A DNA stretch of 64,000 bases, taken from Apus apus (lineage: Eukaryota; Chordata; Aves; Apodiformes; Apodidae). This document shows, one piece after another, positions 33,104 to 45,114 of this stretch. A program made the position numbers and the translations under genes. The stretch spans positions 127,405,132-127,469,131 of the forward strand of contig NC_067282.1 in the NCBI RefSeq assembly GCF_020740795.1. The letters run 5' to 3'. Under the pieces are notes generated by a model. That model was not told the origin of the DNA. It saw only the letters and a program-made list of their open reading frames with translations, and ran no database searches. The first letter of the stretch is position 1. Each line of letters opens with the position of its first letter.

Positions 33104-34391
33104 AAGGTATGAGGACCCGGGTAACTATAGACCGGTCAGCCTCACCTCCATCCCTGGAAAGGTGATGGAACAACTTGTCCTTGGCACTATCTCTAGACAT
33201 ATCAAGGAGATGGGGGTCATCAAGAGCAGTCAACATGGTTTTACCAAGGGTAAGTCATGTTTGACTAACCTCAAAGCCTTCTATGAGGAAATCACTAGGT
33301 GGATAGATGATGGTAGAGCAGTAGATGTGGTTTATCTTGATTTCAGTAAAGCATTTGACACAGTCTCCCACAGCATCCTTGTAGATAAGTTGATCAAGTA
33401 TGGGTTTGATGATCAGGCAGTGAGGTGGATCAAGAACTGGTTGAAAGGAAGAAGTCAGAGAGTTGTAGTCAATGGGGCAAAATCTAGTTGGAGGCCTGTG
33501 ACTAGTGGAGTCCCTCAGGGGTCGGTACTGGGACCAGTGTTGTGCAACATCTTCATCAAAGACCTGGATGAGGGTACAGAATGTACCCTCAGCAAGTTTG
33601 CTGATGACACCAAGCTGGGAGGAGTGGCTGACACACCAGAAGGCTGTGCTGCCATTCAGAGAGACTTATACAGGCTGGAGACTTGGGCGGGGAAAAACCT
33701 GATGAAGTTTAACAAGGGCAAGTGTAGAGTTTTGCATTTGGGGAAGAAAAATGTCATGCACCAGTACAGGTTGGGGGCTGACCTGCTGGAGACCAGTGTA
33801 GGTGAAAGGGACCTGGGGATCCTGGTGGACAGGAGGATGACCATGAGCCAGCAATGTGCCCTTGTGGCTAAGAAGGCCAATGGCATCCTGGGGTGTATTA
33901 GAAAGGCTGTGGTTAGTAGGTCAAGAGAGGTTCTCCTCCCCCTCTATTCTGCATTGGTGAGGCCACATCTGGAGTATTGTGTCCAGTTCTGGGCCCCTCA
34001 GTTCAAGAAGGACAGGGAAGTGCTTGAAAGAGTCCAGCGCAGAGCCACAAAGATGATTAAGGGAGTGGAACATCTCCCTTATGAGGAAAGGCTGAGGGAG
34101 CTGGGTCTCTTTAGTTTGGAGAAAAGGAGACTGAGGGGTGACCTCATCAATGTTTACAAATACGTAAAGGGTGAGTGTCAAGAAGATGGAGTTAAGCTTT
34201 TTTCAGTGATGACCAGTGATAGGACAAGGAGTAATGGATACAAATTGGAGCATAGGAGGTTTAAGGTGAATATCAGAAATTTTTTTTTTTACTGTGAGAG
34301 TGACAGAGCCCTGGGACAGGCTGCCCAGAGAGGCTGTGGAGTCTCCTTCTCTGGAGACATTCAAAACCCGCCTGGACGCCTTCCTGTGTGA
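33099..34391 (+). pseudogene. CR1 ORF2 fragment: reverse transcriptase, 430 open codons
   Basis: RT blocks in order: [46 protein letters not shown] (first catalytic Asp), [21 protein letters not shown] (catalytic pair at 33597-33608), then the thumb and C-terminal region [15 protein letters not shown] and [18 protein letters not shown]. All three catalytic Asp are present. The ATG at 33099-33101 and the next codon come from the octamer tail of the upstream CR1. A T-run at about 34278-34290 shifts the frame, so the last 40 or so codons are out of the native frame and the usual FKTRLDAFL ending is read in another frame. No evidence that it is expressed. Confidence 0.85.
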
Positions 34392-34482
34392 TGCACTCTA
34401 GGTGACCCTGCTCTGGCGGGGGGTTGGACTAGATGATCTTTCGAGGTCCCTTCCAACCCCTAGGATTCTATGATTCTATGAT
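33104..34482 (+). mobile_element. CR1 LINE, 5'-truncated, open RT frame
   Basis: Begins mid-RT directly after the tail of the previous CR1 and ends with TAGGATTCTATGATTCTATGATG. It is the youngest-looking copy in the window, because over 1.1 kb of RT stays open. It lacks ORF1, the endonuclease and the 5' end of RT, so it cannot mobilise itself. Confidence 0.95.
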
Positions 34483-34829
34483 GCGAGGCTAATCCAGGAG
34501 CTGATCAGTTAAGCTGTGTCTGCCATAAAGGCCCATAAAAGCCTGTGGAGTATGAGATCACAACTGCATTCATGGGTAATATAGATATAAAAGAAACAGC
34601 AGGAAGAAGGAGCAGGAGCAAGGAGTATATATTTGTTAATTTTGAGTTCAGGATTTATATTTACTGTTGTAACTGGCTTATTATAATGATTTTCCTATAA
34701 ATGAACTGGCGATGCCAGTAAAGAATAAAATTTGGAAAGTCATTGAGTTAGAAGAAATGAAATCAAAGACAAGCATCTCTTCTATTAAATAAACCATGTG
34801 TTGCAGACATGCAGAATGATTGCTGACAA

Positions 34830-35960
34830 ATCACCAGAACTGAGTGATATTCACTCATTACTTTCAAGGAAAGAGTGGAATTACTTACGGCACTGTATAA
34901 CTCACTTAGACTTCCATTGCTGACTGAAGTCTGGAGACTAGAAAACATAGTGCCATTTTTAAAAACAGTTTCCACATGAGTGTCTAAGGAACTGTGACCT
35001 TGTAAATTTGACATTTTGTACTAGGCAAGTTAATAGACAATATAACAAAGAATTTAATCAATTAACACCTGACAAATACGAAAAATTTCCTTGGGAAAAT
35101 CAACCTGGTTTCTGTTTAAAAAGATTTTGCCTTAGAAAACTAATTTATTTGAAGGGGTAAAAAACACAATGGTAATGGTGAGTCAGTTTGATTAGGTTAG
35201 ATTTCCAGAAGGCTTTAGAGGGAACTGTACAGCTGTGGGATAAGAGGGAAGATCCTGGCATGGTAAAAAATGGGAAACGGTGGGCAGAGTCTGTGGCCAA
35301 CAGGCGGAATGGAGACACGTCTCTGCTGGATAGGGTGTGTCCTGTGACTTGTGCTGTGCCACACTTCCATAAATTTTCTGGCAAGAGGGGGTGAGCAGTG
35401 AGGTAATCAACTTTGCTGATGACATAAAGCTCTTCATTGGAGTAAGGAACAGGAGTGATTGGGAAGAGTTGCAGAAGGACCTTACAAGACTGAGTGACAG
35501 ACAGCTCAGTGAAAAGGCAGATAAAATCCTATGTAGGTAAATGTAAAGTGGTAGGAATGGGGAAAAACAACCCTAGCTTCACAGTGATAGACACTGAGTT
35601 GGTCCTTGCCGATCAGGAATGAGACTGTATGGTTATGGTAGATATATGCATCCAAATTCATCTCAGTGCTCAGTGGCAGTCTAAATAGCATCTAAAATGT
35701 AAGGCTCTGTTAGGAGCTGGAGTTCTGTCTGCAGTCCTGGTACCCCATCTTCAGAACTGGACCGTGTTCAATGAAGGCAAGGAAGATCATCAATGTAAGC
35801 CATAGCTCTGTTTGAGGAATGACTGAGTGGGCTGGCACTCTTCCCCCTGGAAAAGGGACTATGGGTGATGAGGAGAGTAGGACAGAGGTCTAATAATGAA
35901 TCACACAGAGAGCTTGATTAGAGATTAAGAGTTACCTGTTTCTTCCGGGTAACTAGACTA
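34830..35960 (+). mobile_element. Ancient CR1/L3-like LINE relic, forward orientation
   Basis: Scattered RT traces on + appear in the right order: an NIVPFLKTV-like stretch near 34950, NQPGFC near 35100, NFADDIKLF (reading as INFADD) at about 35410, DWEELQKDLTRLSD near 35470, and a LSGLALFPLEKGLW trace near 35830. Frameshifts and stops are frequent, and divergence is much greater than in the neighbouring CR1 copies. Limits approximate. Confidence 0.65.
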
Positions 35961-38900
35961 GGAATAATCAAATAAAGCTGTTGGGATCCAGGTTCAAATC
36001 ACAAAGAAGGAAGTGGTCCTTCATGCAAAGAGAAGTGGAACTGGAGAGCTCATTGGCAAAGGATGGCAAGGAGGCAAGAAAGTTACATGGAAAAAAGGGG
36101 AGGCCTGATAATCACAAGTAGAAAAGATTGATTGTAGAATACTAAATAAACAAACCACACCAGATTCAGTAGACTCTGAGAACTATAAAATGGTTAAAAG
36201 ATGGGGAAACATCATATGTGTTTGTTCTGTTCATATTTTTCTTTAGGTATCTGTTTGTGGTAAATGCTAGAGACAGATGTGAAGCAAGATGGCCCCTTGA
36301 TCTGAACCAGATCTTATGGTTAATGCCAAAAAGGGTGGGCCTCATCTGCATCTCTAACAATTACACATCAAGTCAGATCTTAAAGTTAGGTGTGGATTAG
36401 GAGTAAATCCGCAGTACAACATAAGCTGAAAACATTCAAACAGATCACAGTTACTTGGTCCATTACATTAGCAAAACATTTCACCTACAGCACAACACCA
36501 AGATCATAGGGAAAATGGTCAGGTCTTCAGCTGGTGAAATTTAACCCCACTAACAAGCAGCGTCCCTGAGGAGGGATAAAGTAGCAATTAGCCCCATCTA
36601 CCTAGTAGTTAGCAAACTACTTATTCATCAGACTTGTTAATATTCATGCAAAATGTGGACTGAAACAAAAATCCTAGATCTAGACTAAAATTGGATCAAA
36701 TTCAATAGTAAATTATATTAAATGTGGTTATATAGGTCTAGCCCTCTGAATAGACTTAGATCTGACCTTTCCCAAGCTCCCATGTAGTTAGGTAACTGTT
36801 TCCCTTTTTGATTCTAAATAGTGTTGGTGGAGATTAGAATAGCAGTACAGTAAATACCAGCTTGCTGACAACTAGCTATTTTTTCTTAGTGACCTTTATG
36901 GATCCTTAACACTTGTCCACAGATCCTTAAAGAGTCCTGAACAATAGCTGGATGGACACTAACTACATGGTGTAGAGGTCTCCCTTACTTTCCAAATTTA
37001 TTGTAGGCATCAGACATCTGTTCCTGGGAAACTAGCACTGTAGTAAGAGTTTGAATTTCATCAAGAGGGGAGATGAGGAGTGCTCACCAGAGAAAGATGG
37101 GAGCCCTACATTTATTTGTCTTTGCGATTTGGCCAAATTTGTCTTCATTAATTACTGTGTCCGAAGAACTGAATTAAAATGATGATGTTCTTGGTTTTCT
37201 TGGTTGGTACAGCACATTCTTGCTCTTTTAAAAGGGAAAAAATCATATTCCATGCCCAGACCAAGGTGAGTCAGTGTGACTGGTGTGTTTGCCTGTGAAT
37301 GGAGCAGACAATCTGCTAGTGTACTGATTTGTGCACATTAATAGTTCCTAATAGCCCAGGCCATTTCCTGGGTAGCAATTTGCATAGTCATAGGGGAACA
37401 ATTTCCTTGTTTATTAATAGAAAATTTCACCCTTTACAGTATGGGTTGATGCTGACCATAAAATGACCATTTCAAGCCACATTGTAACAGTCAAAGATGC
37501 ATCATGTAACCACAATCTCTGTTATGCTTGCAGTTAACAAGCCTGGAGTGGACTGAGAGCCCAGCCTGGTCAGCAAGTTCAGCCACCCCTGTGGGAGAAG
37601 TGCTCATATCAGACTTGCTTTGCTTACAGTTGTGATGGTGAAGATCAGCAGAAACCCTTCCCCAGTGGTTTGTAGCAGCAGCCTGGGGGTAGTGAGGTTC
37701 CAAGCCTAAGTGCTCAGTAGAACAAAATATGCCTTTACATTTGCTCTAGCATGTTGTTTGGGAGCTGGAGGTGTCTGTGGAGGCTCAACGTGTATGCAGG
37801 AGCTAAGGTAGCAAAGGACACCCCTGGGTTAGGAAGGCTTGGGAGGGCTTTAGTGATGATCCAAGAGAGGTTTTAAGGAGATATTGTATGTAAGGAAGGC
37901 ACCTCCTTTCCTAAACTGCTTCACTATATCCAGGTGTGTAGTTATAGCTTCTCCAAAATGAACTGGGTTCTGGTTGCCTCCTTCAGCTGCTTACTTCTTG
38001 TCTTCTGGTTGTGCTGCACACCCAGTAGAGTACTTTTGTTGCTGTATATGCCCATACGGTAATCGAACCTGGGCATTACATAAGTAGGGAGGAAAGCATG
38101 TAGGATTTTTGTCCGTACCATTCTCTCCTGATGGTGACCGAGTTGAGAGCACTGCAATCGCAAACTGGGGGCACCACCAAGTGGCAGATACGCATTATAC
38201 ACCGCAGTGTCTTTAGTGTGGTGCCCAACTTTCTCAGGTCCTGTGAGGACCTGGTCAGTACTGTGTAGTCCTACTGTAATCCAGCCTCTGTACCTGCCTC
38301 TGGAATTACTTCTGGTGTGGTGCCTGGTCTCCTCATTGTCACAGTGGGGTGGAGCAGGGGTTTCCAGGCTTACCTTTCCAACTATCACGCAGAACTTCCT
38401 TTCTCCCAGCAGAAAGCCAAAACGTGCATTGGGATTCACTGGATCTCTGCACGCCCTGGCCAATGTCCCTTGAGAGCAGTGTGGATCTCTTAAGCCTCAA
38501 GGATAAATGGGGTGAAGGGCTCAGTCTCAGTGATACCCTGCACTGTGGGTATAGTCTCCAGAAGTAGGGATGTCTTTCCCCTGTCTGAAGAACTGCTCCA
38601 CCCATTGGTGAAACTAGCAAGGAGCTGGTAATTAGTGACAGGGGAGAGAGAGAGGGAGACAGGGAGTTATTGGTGCTAATGGTACTTGATGGTACTGCCA
38701 TGCTGTTTGATATCAGTGTTGGAAAGATCCAGACTGTATCATCCACAATCATAGCTCATACAGATCAGAGTGAGTCACACTCTGGCCCTCATACGTGGAA
38801 GCAGATGTCTCAGAGCTCCTTTCTTGGAGCACAGGGGGAGAAGGCTGTACTGGATTCCAGCCATACTAAACTACACAGTCTGATCTACTTTAAATGCTAA

Positions 38901-41120
38901 TGGGATAAAGAGGGAAGAAAGCAAGAAGAAAAACAGATGTGAGAAGGAAAAAGATATACACCTGCAGATTCTGCTTGTGCCTGCACTGGTATGTGTGGCT
39001 GGAGAGCACTGCAGTAATGTTGGCAAGAGCAGCGTGACTGCATTTGAAAAGGAAGGGAGCAAGCTGACATCTTCTTACCTTTTCTTGTCTTTAGCTGTTG
39101 TGGCCTGCCTTGGTTTTATTTATTTATTTTTTTTTTATTCTTGTTTAGTTCCTTCTCCTTGGAAAATGTGACTTTGTCAGGAAACCTTTCACTTGTCTGC
39201 AGCAGCATTAATAACTGTTCAAGGCACAACACAGCAGACGCTCATCTTCAGGGCTGGCTGCACCATCTTAATCTATTCTACATTCTTCCTAATGAGACAA
39301 GAAGACACACTTTCATGGTTTAACATACAGCACCTGGAGTGAGTTAAAGGTGGATTCTGAGGCTTATTTCTACAAGATGGTTCGATTATATCTGTGCTAA
39401 AAATTTAAATTGACTAGTTCTGGTCACTGGAACAAACTCACCGCAGCAGTCCATGATGTGTATTTTACCTATTACAACTACTACTTCCCTCATAATTAGA
39501 AGAGATCTTCTGGGAATCTGGGAGTTAGATCATCCCCAAATGAACATTTTGCATGAGACCAGAAGTTTCTGGCAGACTTTAGGCCTCATACCTTCCCAGC
39601 ATAAGCAAATGTAATGATTGTGATGCTCCAGGATGAAATTTATGCCAACCAGCTGAAATACAATGTCTCTTCCAGCTTCAGAAATCTCAGTGAGAACTTC
39701 TTGCAGTGAATTCCAATATTCTGGGCTCACTGACTTGACTTTCATTTAGTAGCATAAAGAAGCATGATTGCCAAGGGAAATCCATCTTTTGAAAGAAAAG
39801 CTGAAGATCTGATCAGCTGGTCTCCCCTGGGTTCTCTAGAAATGTACAAACAAGCCTGCAAGGGAAATGGCTGGAATGACACCTGTAGGATTAGATATTT
39901 TTCAGGCAAGTCCCAGCTCCTCAGACTGTCCTTCACACTTCTAAGTGAGCTGCAGGAAGCATTTCTTCAGGAGCTGCTATTTTCAGTCCCTTCTCTGTTC
40001 TTCCTCTGAGTCTCCATGAAGTCAGAAGTTGCAAGGGAATGGATAGCTTGCCTGACATCTGCTGCACCATGCTGTTGTTGGGACATCAGAGGAGTCCATG
40101 AAGCTTCTTGTCAAAAGGAGCCACAGTGCATACTTGACACTGAGGAACCTTCCCAGAAGCTAGCAGTTTTGCTGGCAGCACCCGTTGCCAGTACCACTGG
40201 TTTGATTTCTGTTTGGAGAATATTTGGCACTATTTCTGATTTGATGCCAAAGACTTTTGCTCAATTTTGTAATAAATCTGCCGTTCTGACCCGCCTCGCA
40301 CCGGCTTGCCTGCTCCATTGTAGTATCCAGATTTTGGAGCCTACTCTCTTAACTCTGCTGTGAAGTGAGCTAAGATAGCCCCAGGTCCCTTTGTCCATCC
40401 CTTCCCTTCTAGGTATGGGACGAGCTCGCTCACATCAGCTGTTGCATAGTGCTTCATTTTTATCTCATGCTATCATTATATCCCTTGAGCTTTCTCACTC
40501 CTCAATGGCCCCTGCTTTTTCCTAGCTCTCATCCTTTCCTCTGCATGCCTGTATTTCCCTTTCTCTCCGCCCTGCCTTAGCTGGAATGAGCGCAGCACTC
40601 CAGGAGAGGGCGCAGGATGCATTCAGAGATGAGCTGGAGAACGTTCGAATGCTTGATTTTTAAATTTATTTATTTTTATTTTCCTGCTTCTGTTTTTCTT
40701 TTCCTCTTTGCCTCTGCAGCGCTATTTCAGGTGAGTAAATGCCTGTCCCTACAGACTATGCTTCGAGGACATTCTCTAGATTTTTCTCTCTCCCTTTTTT
40801 AGCACAGTCTAAGGAGCTGCTTTTTTGGGGGTTGTGTTGGTTCTTTTTTTCCCCTGCAGTTCATGGCAGTGTCTATGGACCTACCCATGCATCTATCTTT
40901 CCATGCCACAGCTGTTTGAAAACTCCTCAAGCTGGAAAAGTAAGTTGACATGACAGTGCTGGTGACTTCAGGCCTGAGCTGCATTCACTTCTCCTTTACT
41001 AACCACATTTCAGGAGTAAAAGGTAGATTCTCTGCCTCACTAGTGTGGGATGTCAAGCCATTGCTGATGGAATTGTGGGTGCCTGTGGGCTAAGGTTACC
41101 CTTTCAGGGTAACTTGTGGT
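35961..41120. other. Intergenic DNA, mostly unique
   Basis: No gene recognised. A patch at about 37980-38480 keeps more CpG than its surroundings and is open on - for 173 codons. An ATTT-rich run lies at about 39115-39135 and another AT-rich run at 40655-40680. Confidence 0.4.
37942..38463 (-). other. Unassigned 173-codon open frame in a CpG-retaining patch
   Basis: About ten CpG occur in 470 bp, in otherwise CpG-poor DNA. The - strand frame has no motif I recognise, no signal peptide and no membrane segment. A second - frame of 137 codons overlaps it. It could be a solo LTR or other repeat young enough to retain CpG, an exon, or chance. No function is proposed. Confidence 0.2.
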
Positions 41121-41722
41121 TTTAAGGACAGGAAAGTTGTGAGCATGACCATGTCCTGGGCCAAGGGAGGTGTTCCTCCCCTCTACTCCACTTTCATGAG
41201 ACCCTATCTGGAACACTGTGTCCAGTCCTGGAGCTCCCAACACAGGAAGGACATGGAACTGTTGGAGAGAGTCCAGAGGAGGCCACAAAGGTGATCAGAG
41301 AGCTGGAGCACCTCTCCCATGGAGACAAACTGAGAGAGTTGGGGCTGTTCAGCCTGGAGAAGAGAAGGCTCCAGGGAGACCTCATATCAGCCTTCCAGTA
41401 TCTGAAGGGGTTACAGGAAAGCTGGGGAGGGACTTTTTACAAGGGCTGGTAGTGAGAGGACAAGGGGAAATGGCTTTAAGCTGAAAGAGGGGAGATTTAG
41501 GTTAGATATTAGGAAGAAATTTTAAACTATGAGGTTGGTGAGACACTGGAACACATTTCCCAGAGGACCTGTAGATACCCTCTCCCTTGAAGGGTTCAGA
41601 GACAGGTTGGACATGGCTTTGGGCAACCTGATCTAGTGGGAGGTGTCCCTGCCCATGTGGGGTGGCTTGAACTAGATGATTTCTCAAGGTCCTGTCCAAC
41701 CCAAAGCATTTTATGATTCTGA
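41120..41722 (+). mobile_element. CR1 LINE, 5'-truncated 3' end, forward orientation
   Basis: The + strand reads the C-terminal ORF2 sequence (GGCCAAGGGAGGTGTTCCTCC, a YLEHCVQ-like segment, [19 protein letters not shown] sequence near 41350) and the 3' UTR with ACCTGATCTAGTGGGAGG, ending CATTTTATGATTCTGAGTC at about 41715. Multiple frameshifts. Confidence 0.92.
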
Positions 41723-43463
41723 GTCTATGACAGTGGGAGAAGAGCTAGTTGCATTACAGGGCTGCTTTGCCAGTTGGTTGAGCTTCCATTGCTCCCTTCC
41801 CTTTTCTAATTACATTACAGTACATGATCATAGCAATCCTTTCGGGTTTTCAACTTGGTGGCAGATGTATTCCCCAAATAATGAGTCTCATATGAAACCT
41901 CCTGTTGAATTTGATAGCAGGGGTACTGTTCCAATGTAAAGGATATAGGATGATGCAAAAAAAAAGAAAAAGCTAAAGAAAAGTCATCCTTTTCCACTCA
42001 GCCTCAGGAACTGGGGTGGTTATAGAGCTGACCTTGCCAGCACTAACAAATATCCTTTTGGATAACTGAAAGGAAGCTCTCCATGGATAAGAAAATGCAG
42101 AAGTATTCTCCATGTGTGAAGTAAACAGATCTGGGGCTGCACTGCAGGTGGGCTAAGAACAGTGCCACCAACATTTGTCATCAAGCTTTCTTTATGGCAA
42201 AGCAATGGCATTTAAAGTTCCTCTAAAAAAATATTACTTTTTTTTCATACCAGAAATATTATATAATACTGCACTTCAGAATATTGACATTACTATTGCT
42301 ATCAATTATGGTGGAAAGTATTAAGAAGAAATAACTATGATAATGTAATATTGTCAGTATTTTTTCATTATTAAATATGATCTCATCTTATAGACAGATC
42401 TGTTGTCTAGAGATTTTGCAGCAGGTGCTCTCCTGCTTCTTTGGCACTGAAGTGTTTACTCCTCTTAGCTGTGGAGGATGGCTCCACTGAGCACAGCCAC
42501 CATGACCAGCCTACATCTTTTGCTCAAGGCAAAATATCTTCATTAGTCTTTGGTCCCACGGTCACACAGCTGTTTGAAGACAAACATTCTTGCTAAAAGC
42601 CACAAACACAAGTGTAGTCCAAGTCAGAGAGCACAGGCTAACCAAACCTTTCATTGTCTCAACATATCTGGTCTCAAGATAGACTCCCTTTCTTTTCCTC
42701 TGGCTGCCACAAATCAAATTAGTCAGCATTTGGTACTGAGGTCCATGGCTGGGGATGTTAGGGACCACAGCAAAGCAAAGAATGGTCAGGAAAGGACGTG
42801 TGCTAACATGGGAAGGAGGTGAGTGATCCCAGGGAGCCAGGGTTCAGTGACTGCAATTCTACTCAGTGTCACTAGGGAATGCCCAATCGGTTCCCAGCCC
42901 GCAGGAAACAGCTCCTTAACCTCAGCTTCTTAGGAAATAAACCTCTAGGAGAAGGAAATGTATTTGGAGGGAATAGATGGAATAGATATTTAGGTACATC
43001 TAAAATGTTTCCTTCGGGTTGCAGTAGTTCAGTGAATATATTCATGGGCATACAAATGGAAGCAGTGGGTGACAGCAACCTGCTCTGATGAGCTCCCTGT
43101 CTCTAAAAGCTGGAGCTTTCTCAGTGTCAGATAGTGGTTGGTTCCTGTGAGACAGGGCTGACTTCTCACTGATAGAGCAGACACATCCTATTGTGAGACG
43201 CTGGGAAAAGCTAGGGTGGCATGGGAGAGAGGAAGACATATCTAGAGGCTTGGAGAAGGGCTGGTGGGTTACTTCTAGATTTCCTGCCAGCAGGATAGCC
43301 AGGATCTGGTGTGAGACAGGTAAGTGGACTTGATTGGTATTAACTTAGCTTATAGACTCAGGGAGCAGAAGAGACACTGAAACTCACTGAGGATCTCCCT
43401 TCTCCCCCAACCCAAACCAGTAGTATTGTGCTGGGGATGACTAGTAGCAATGGTGGCATCATG
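41723..43463. other. Intergenic DNA, nothing recognised
   Basis: AT-rich, especially 42220-42400. No coding motif or repeat end recognised. Confidence 0.4.
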
Positions 43464-43990
43464 TTCATAGAATCATAGAATACCAGGTTGGAAGGGACAT
43501 CGGAGACCATCTGGTCCAAACTTTTTAGGTAATACTATAGTTTATATGAGGTGGCTCAGCACCCTGTCAAGCTGAGACTTAAAACTATCCCATGTGGGGG
43601 AATCTACGTCTTCACTTGGGAGACTATTCCAGTGCCCTCATGGTGAAAAAATTGGCTCTTGTGTCCAATCGGAATCTCCCCAGGAGCAACTTCTGCCCAG
43701 TACACCTTGCCTTTCCATGTGACTCCTTGTAAATAAGGAGTCTCCATCTTCTTGGCAGCCACCCTTTAAGTACTGGGACATGGTAATAAGGTCTCCCCTA
43801 AACCTTCTTTTCTCAAGGCTGAACAATCCTAGTTTTCTCAGCTGCTCCTCATTGGCAGGTTCTCCTTGTGGCCCTTCTCTGGACCCTCTCCAGCCTGTCT
43901 TAACCCTTTTTGTAGAGTGGGGACCACAACTGAATGCAGTACTCCAGGTGTGATCTAACAAGCACCGAGTAGACTGGAATGATGACTTCT

Positions 43991-44505
43991 TTATCTCTGC
44001 TGGTGACACCCTTGTTGATGCAGCCCAGCATCCTCTTGGCTTTCTTTGCTGCTGCAGCACACTGTTCGTTCATGTTGAGTCTTACCCATCAAGACCCCCA
44101 GGGCCCTTTCCACAGGGCTGCTCTCCAGCCAGGTGGATCCCAGTCTGAACTGCACTCCTGGGTTACATGTTCCCAGGTGCATGACCTTACGCTTCTCCCC
44201 ATTGAACTTCATAAGGTTCCTGCTAGCCCACTCCTCCAGCCTGTCTAGGTCATCCTGGAGGGTGGCCCTCCCTTCTGGAGTGTCAGCCTCTCCACTCAGC
44301 TTGGTCTTGTCAGCAAACTTCATTACGGTGCTCTTGATCCCAACATCCAGTTCACTTATGAAGATGTTAAACAGCATTGGGCCCAATATCAAGCCCTGGG
44401 GGACCCCGCTTGTGACCAGTTGCTGGTTTGAGGAGGAACTATTTACTGTCACCCTCTAGATATGGTCTGTCAGTCAGTTTCCCACCCACCGCACAAACCA
44501 ACTGT
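43991..44505 (-). pseudogene. CR1 ORF2 reverse transcriptase, C-terminal half
   Basis: An open stretch of 153 codons contains TSGVPQGLILGPMLFNIF near 44410 and, where the catalytic FADD is expected, KFADKTKLSG near 44320, so the second Asp is Lys. That substitution would inactivate the enzyme. The C-terminal sequence continues in other frames toward 43640. Confidence 0.85.
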
Positions 44506-44520
44506 CATGGCCTTAACAAG

Positions 44521-44970
44521 TCACTTTCCCCAAAAGGAGGTCTGGATAGTTAAAGTCCCCCGTAAGGGCCAGGTTTTGCTGATCCAAGCTTGCCTGAGCA
44601 ACCCGAGTTTCGCTTCACTGGTCACTTCATCTCGGTTGGGGGGTTGGTAACAGATGCCTACTGTAATGTCACCCTTAGAGAAAACCCTCTGATTTTGACC
44701 CAGAGGCATTCAGTAGGGCTACCACAATTACCATAGCTGACTTCTATACATTCAAGGTTTTCCTTAATATAGAGCCCAGCTCCTCCACCTCTTCTCCCCT
44801 GCCTGTCCTTATGGAGCAGCCTATAGCATCTATCACGTTCCTCCAGTCATGTGAGTCATCCCACCATGTTTCAGATATTCCCATGATATCATAAATACCC
44901 GACTGGGCATGGAGCTCCAGCTCCTCCTGTTTATTTCCCAGACTGCCTGCATTTGTGTGCATACACTTCA
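44521..44970 (-). pseudogene. CR1 ORF2 endonuclease, N-terminal part
   Basis: The - strand encodes HTNAGSLGNKQEELELHAQS and GISETWWDDSHDW (metal-binding Glu block of the APE-type endonuclease) at about 44960-44840, then, in another frame, VGICYQPPNRDE near 44655, and GDFNYPD-like residues at about 44545. The coding sequence then jumps to RT. Confidence 0.85.
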
Positions 44971-45114
44971 GGTGGCTGATCTTTTGGTTCTCATTTCAGG
45001 AGACAGCTGAGGCACATTTTACACTACTCTGGTTGGCCTGGTTTATTCCCCAATTGGTTGTAGTGGTGATGGTGGTGTGATCACTGCCATTTTGGATCCC
45101 TCCCCCCAGGTCCT

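Noticed and set aside
41940..42400. AT-rich stretch considered as a matrix attachment or replication-origin-like region
   Set aside because: AT-richness alone is not evidence and no specific motif was seen.
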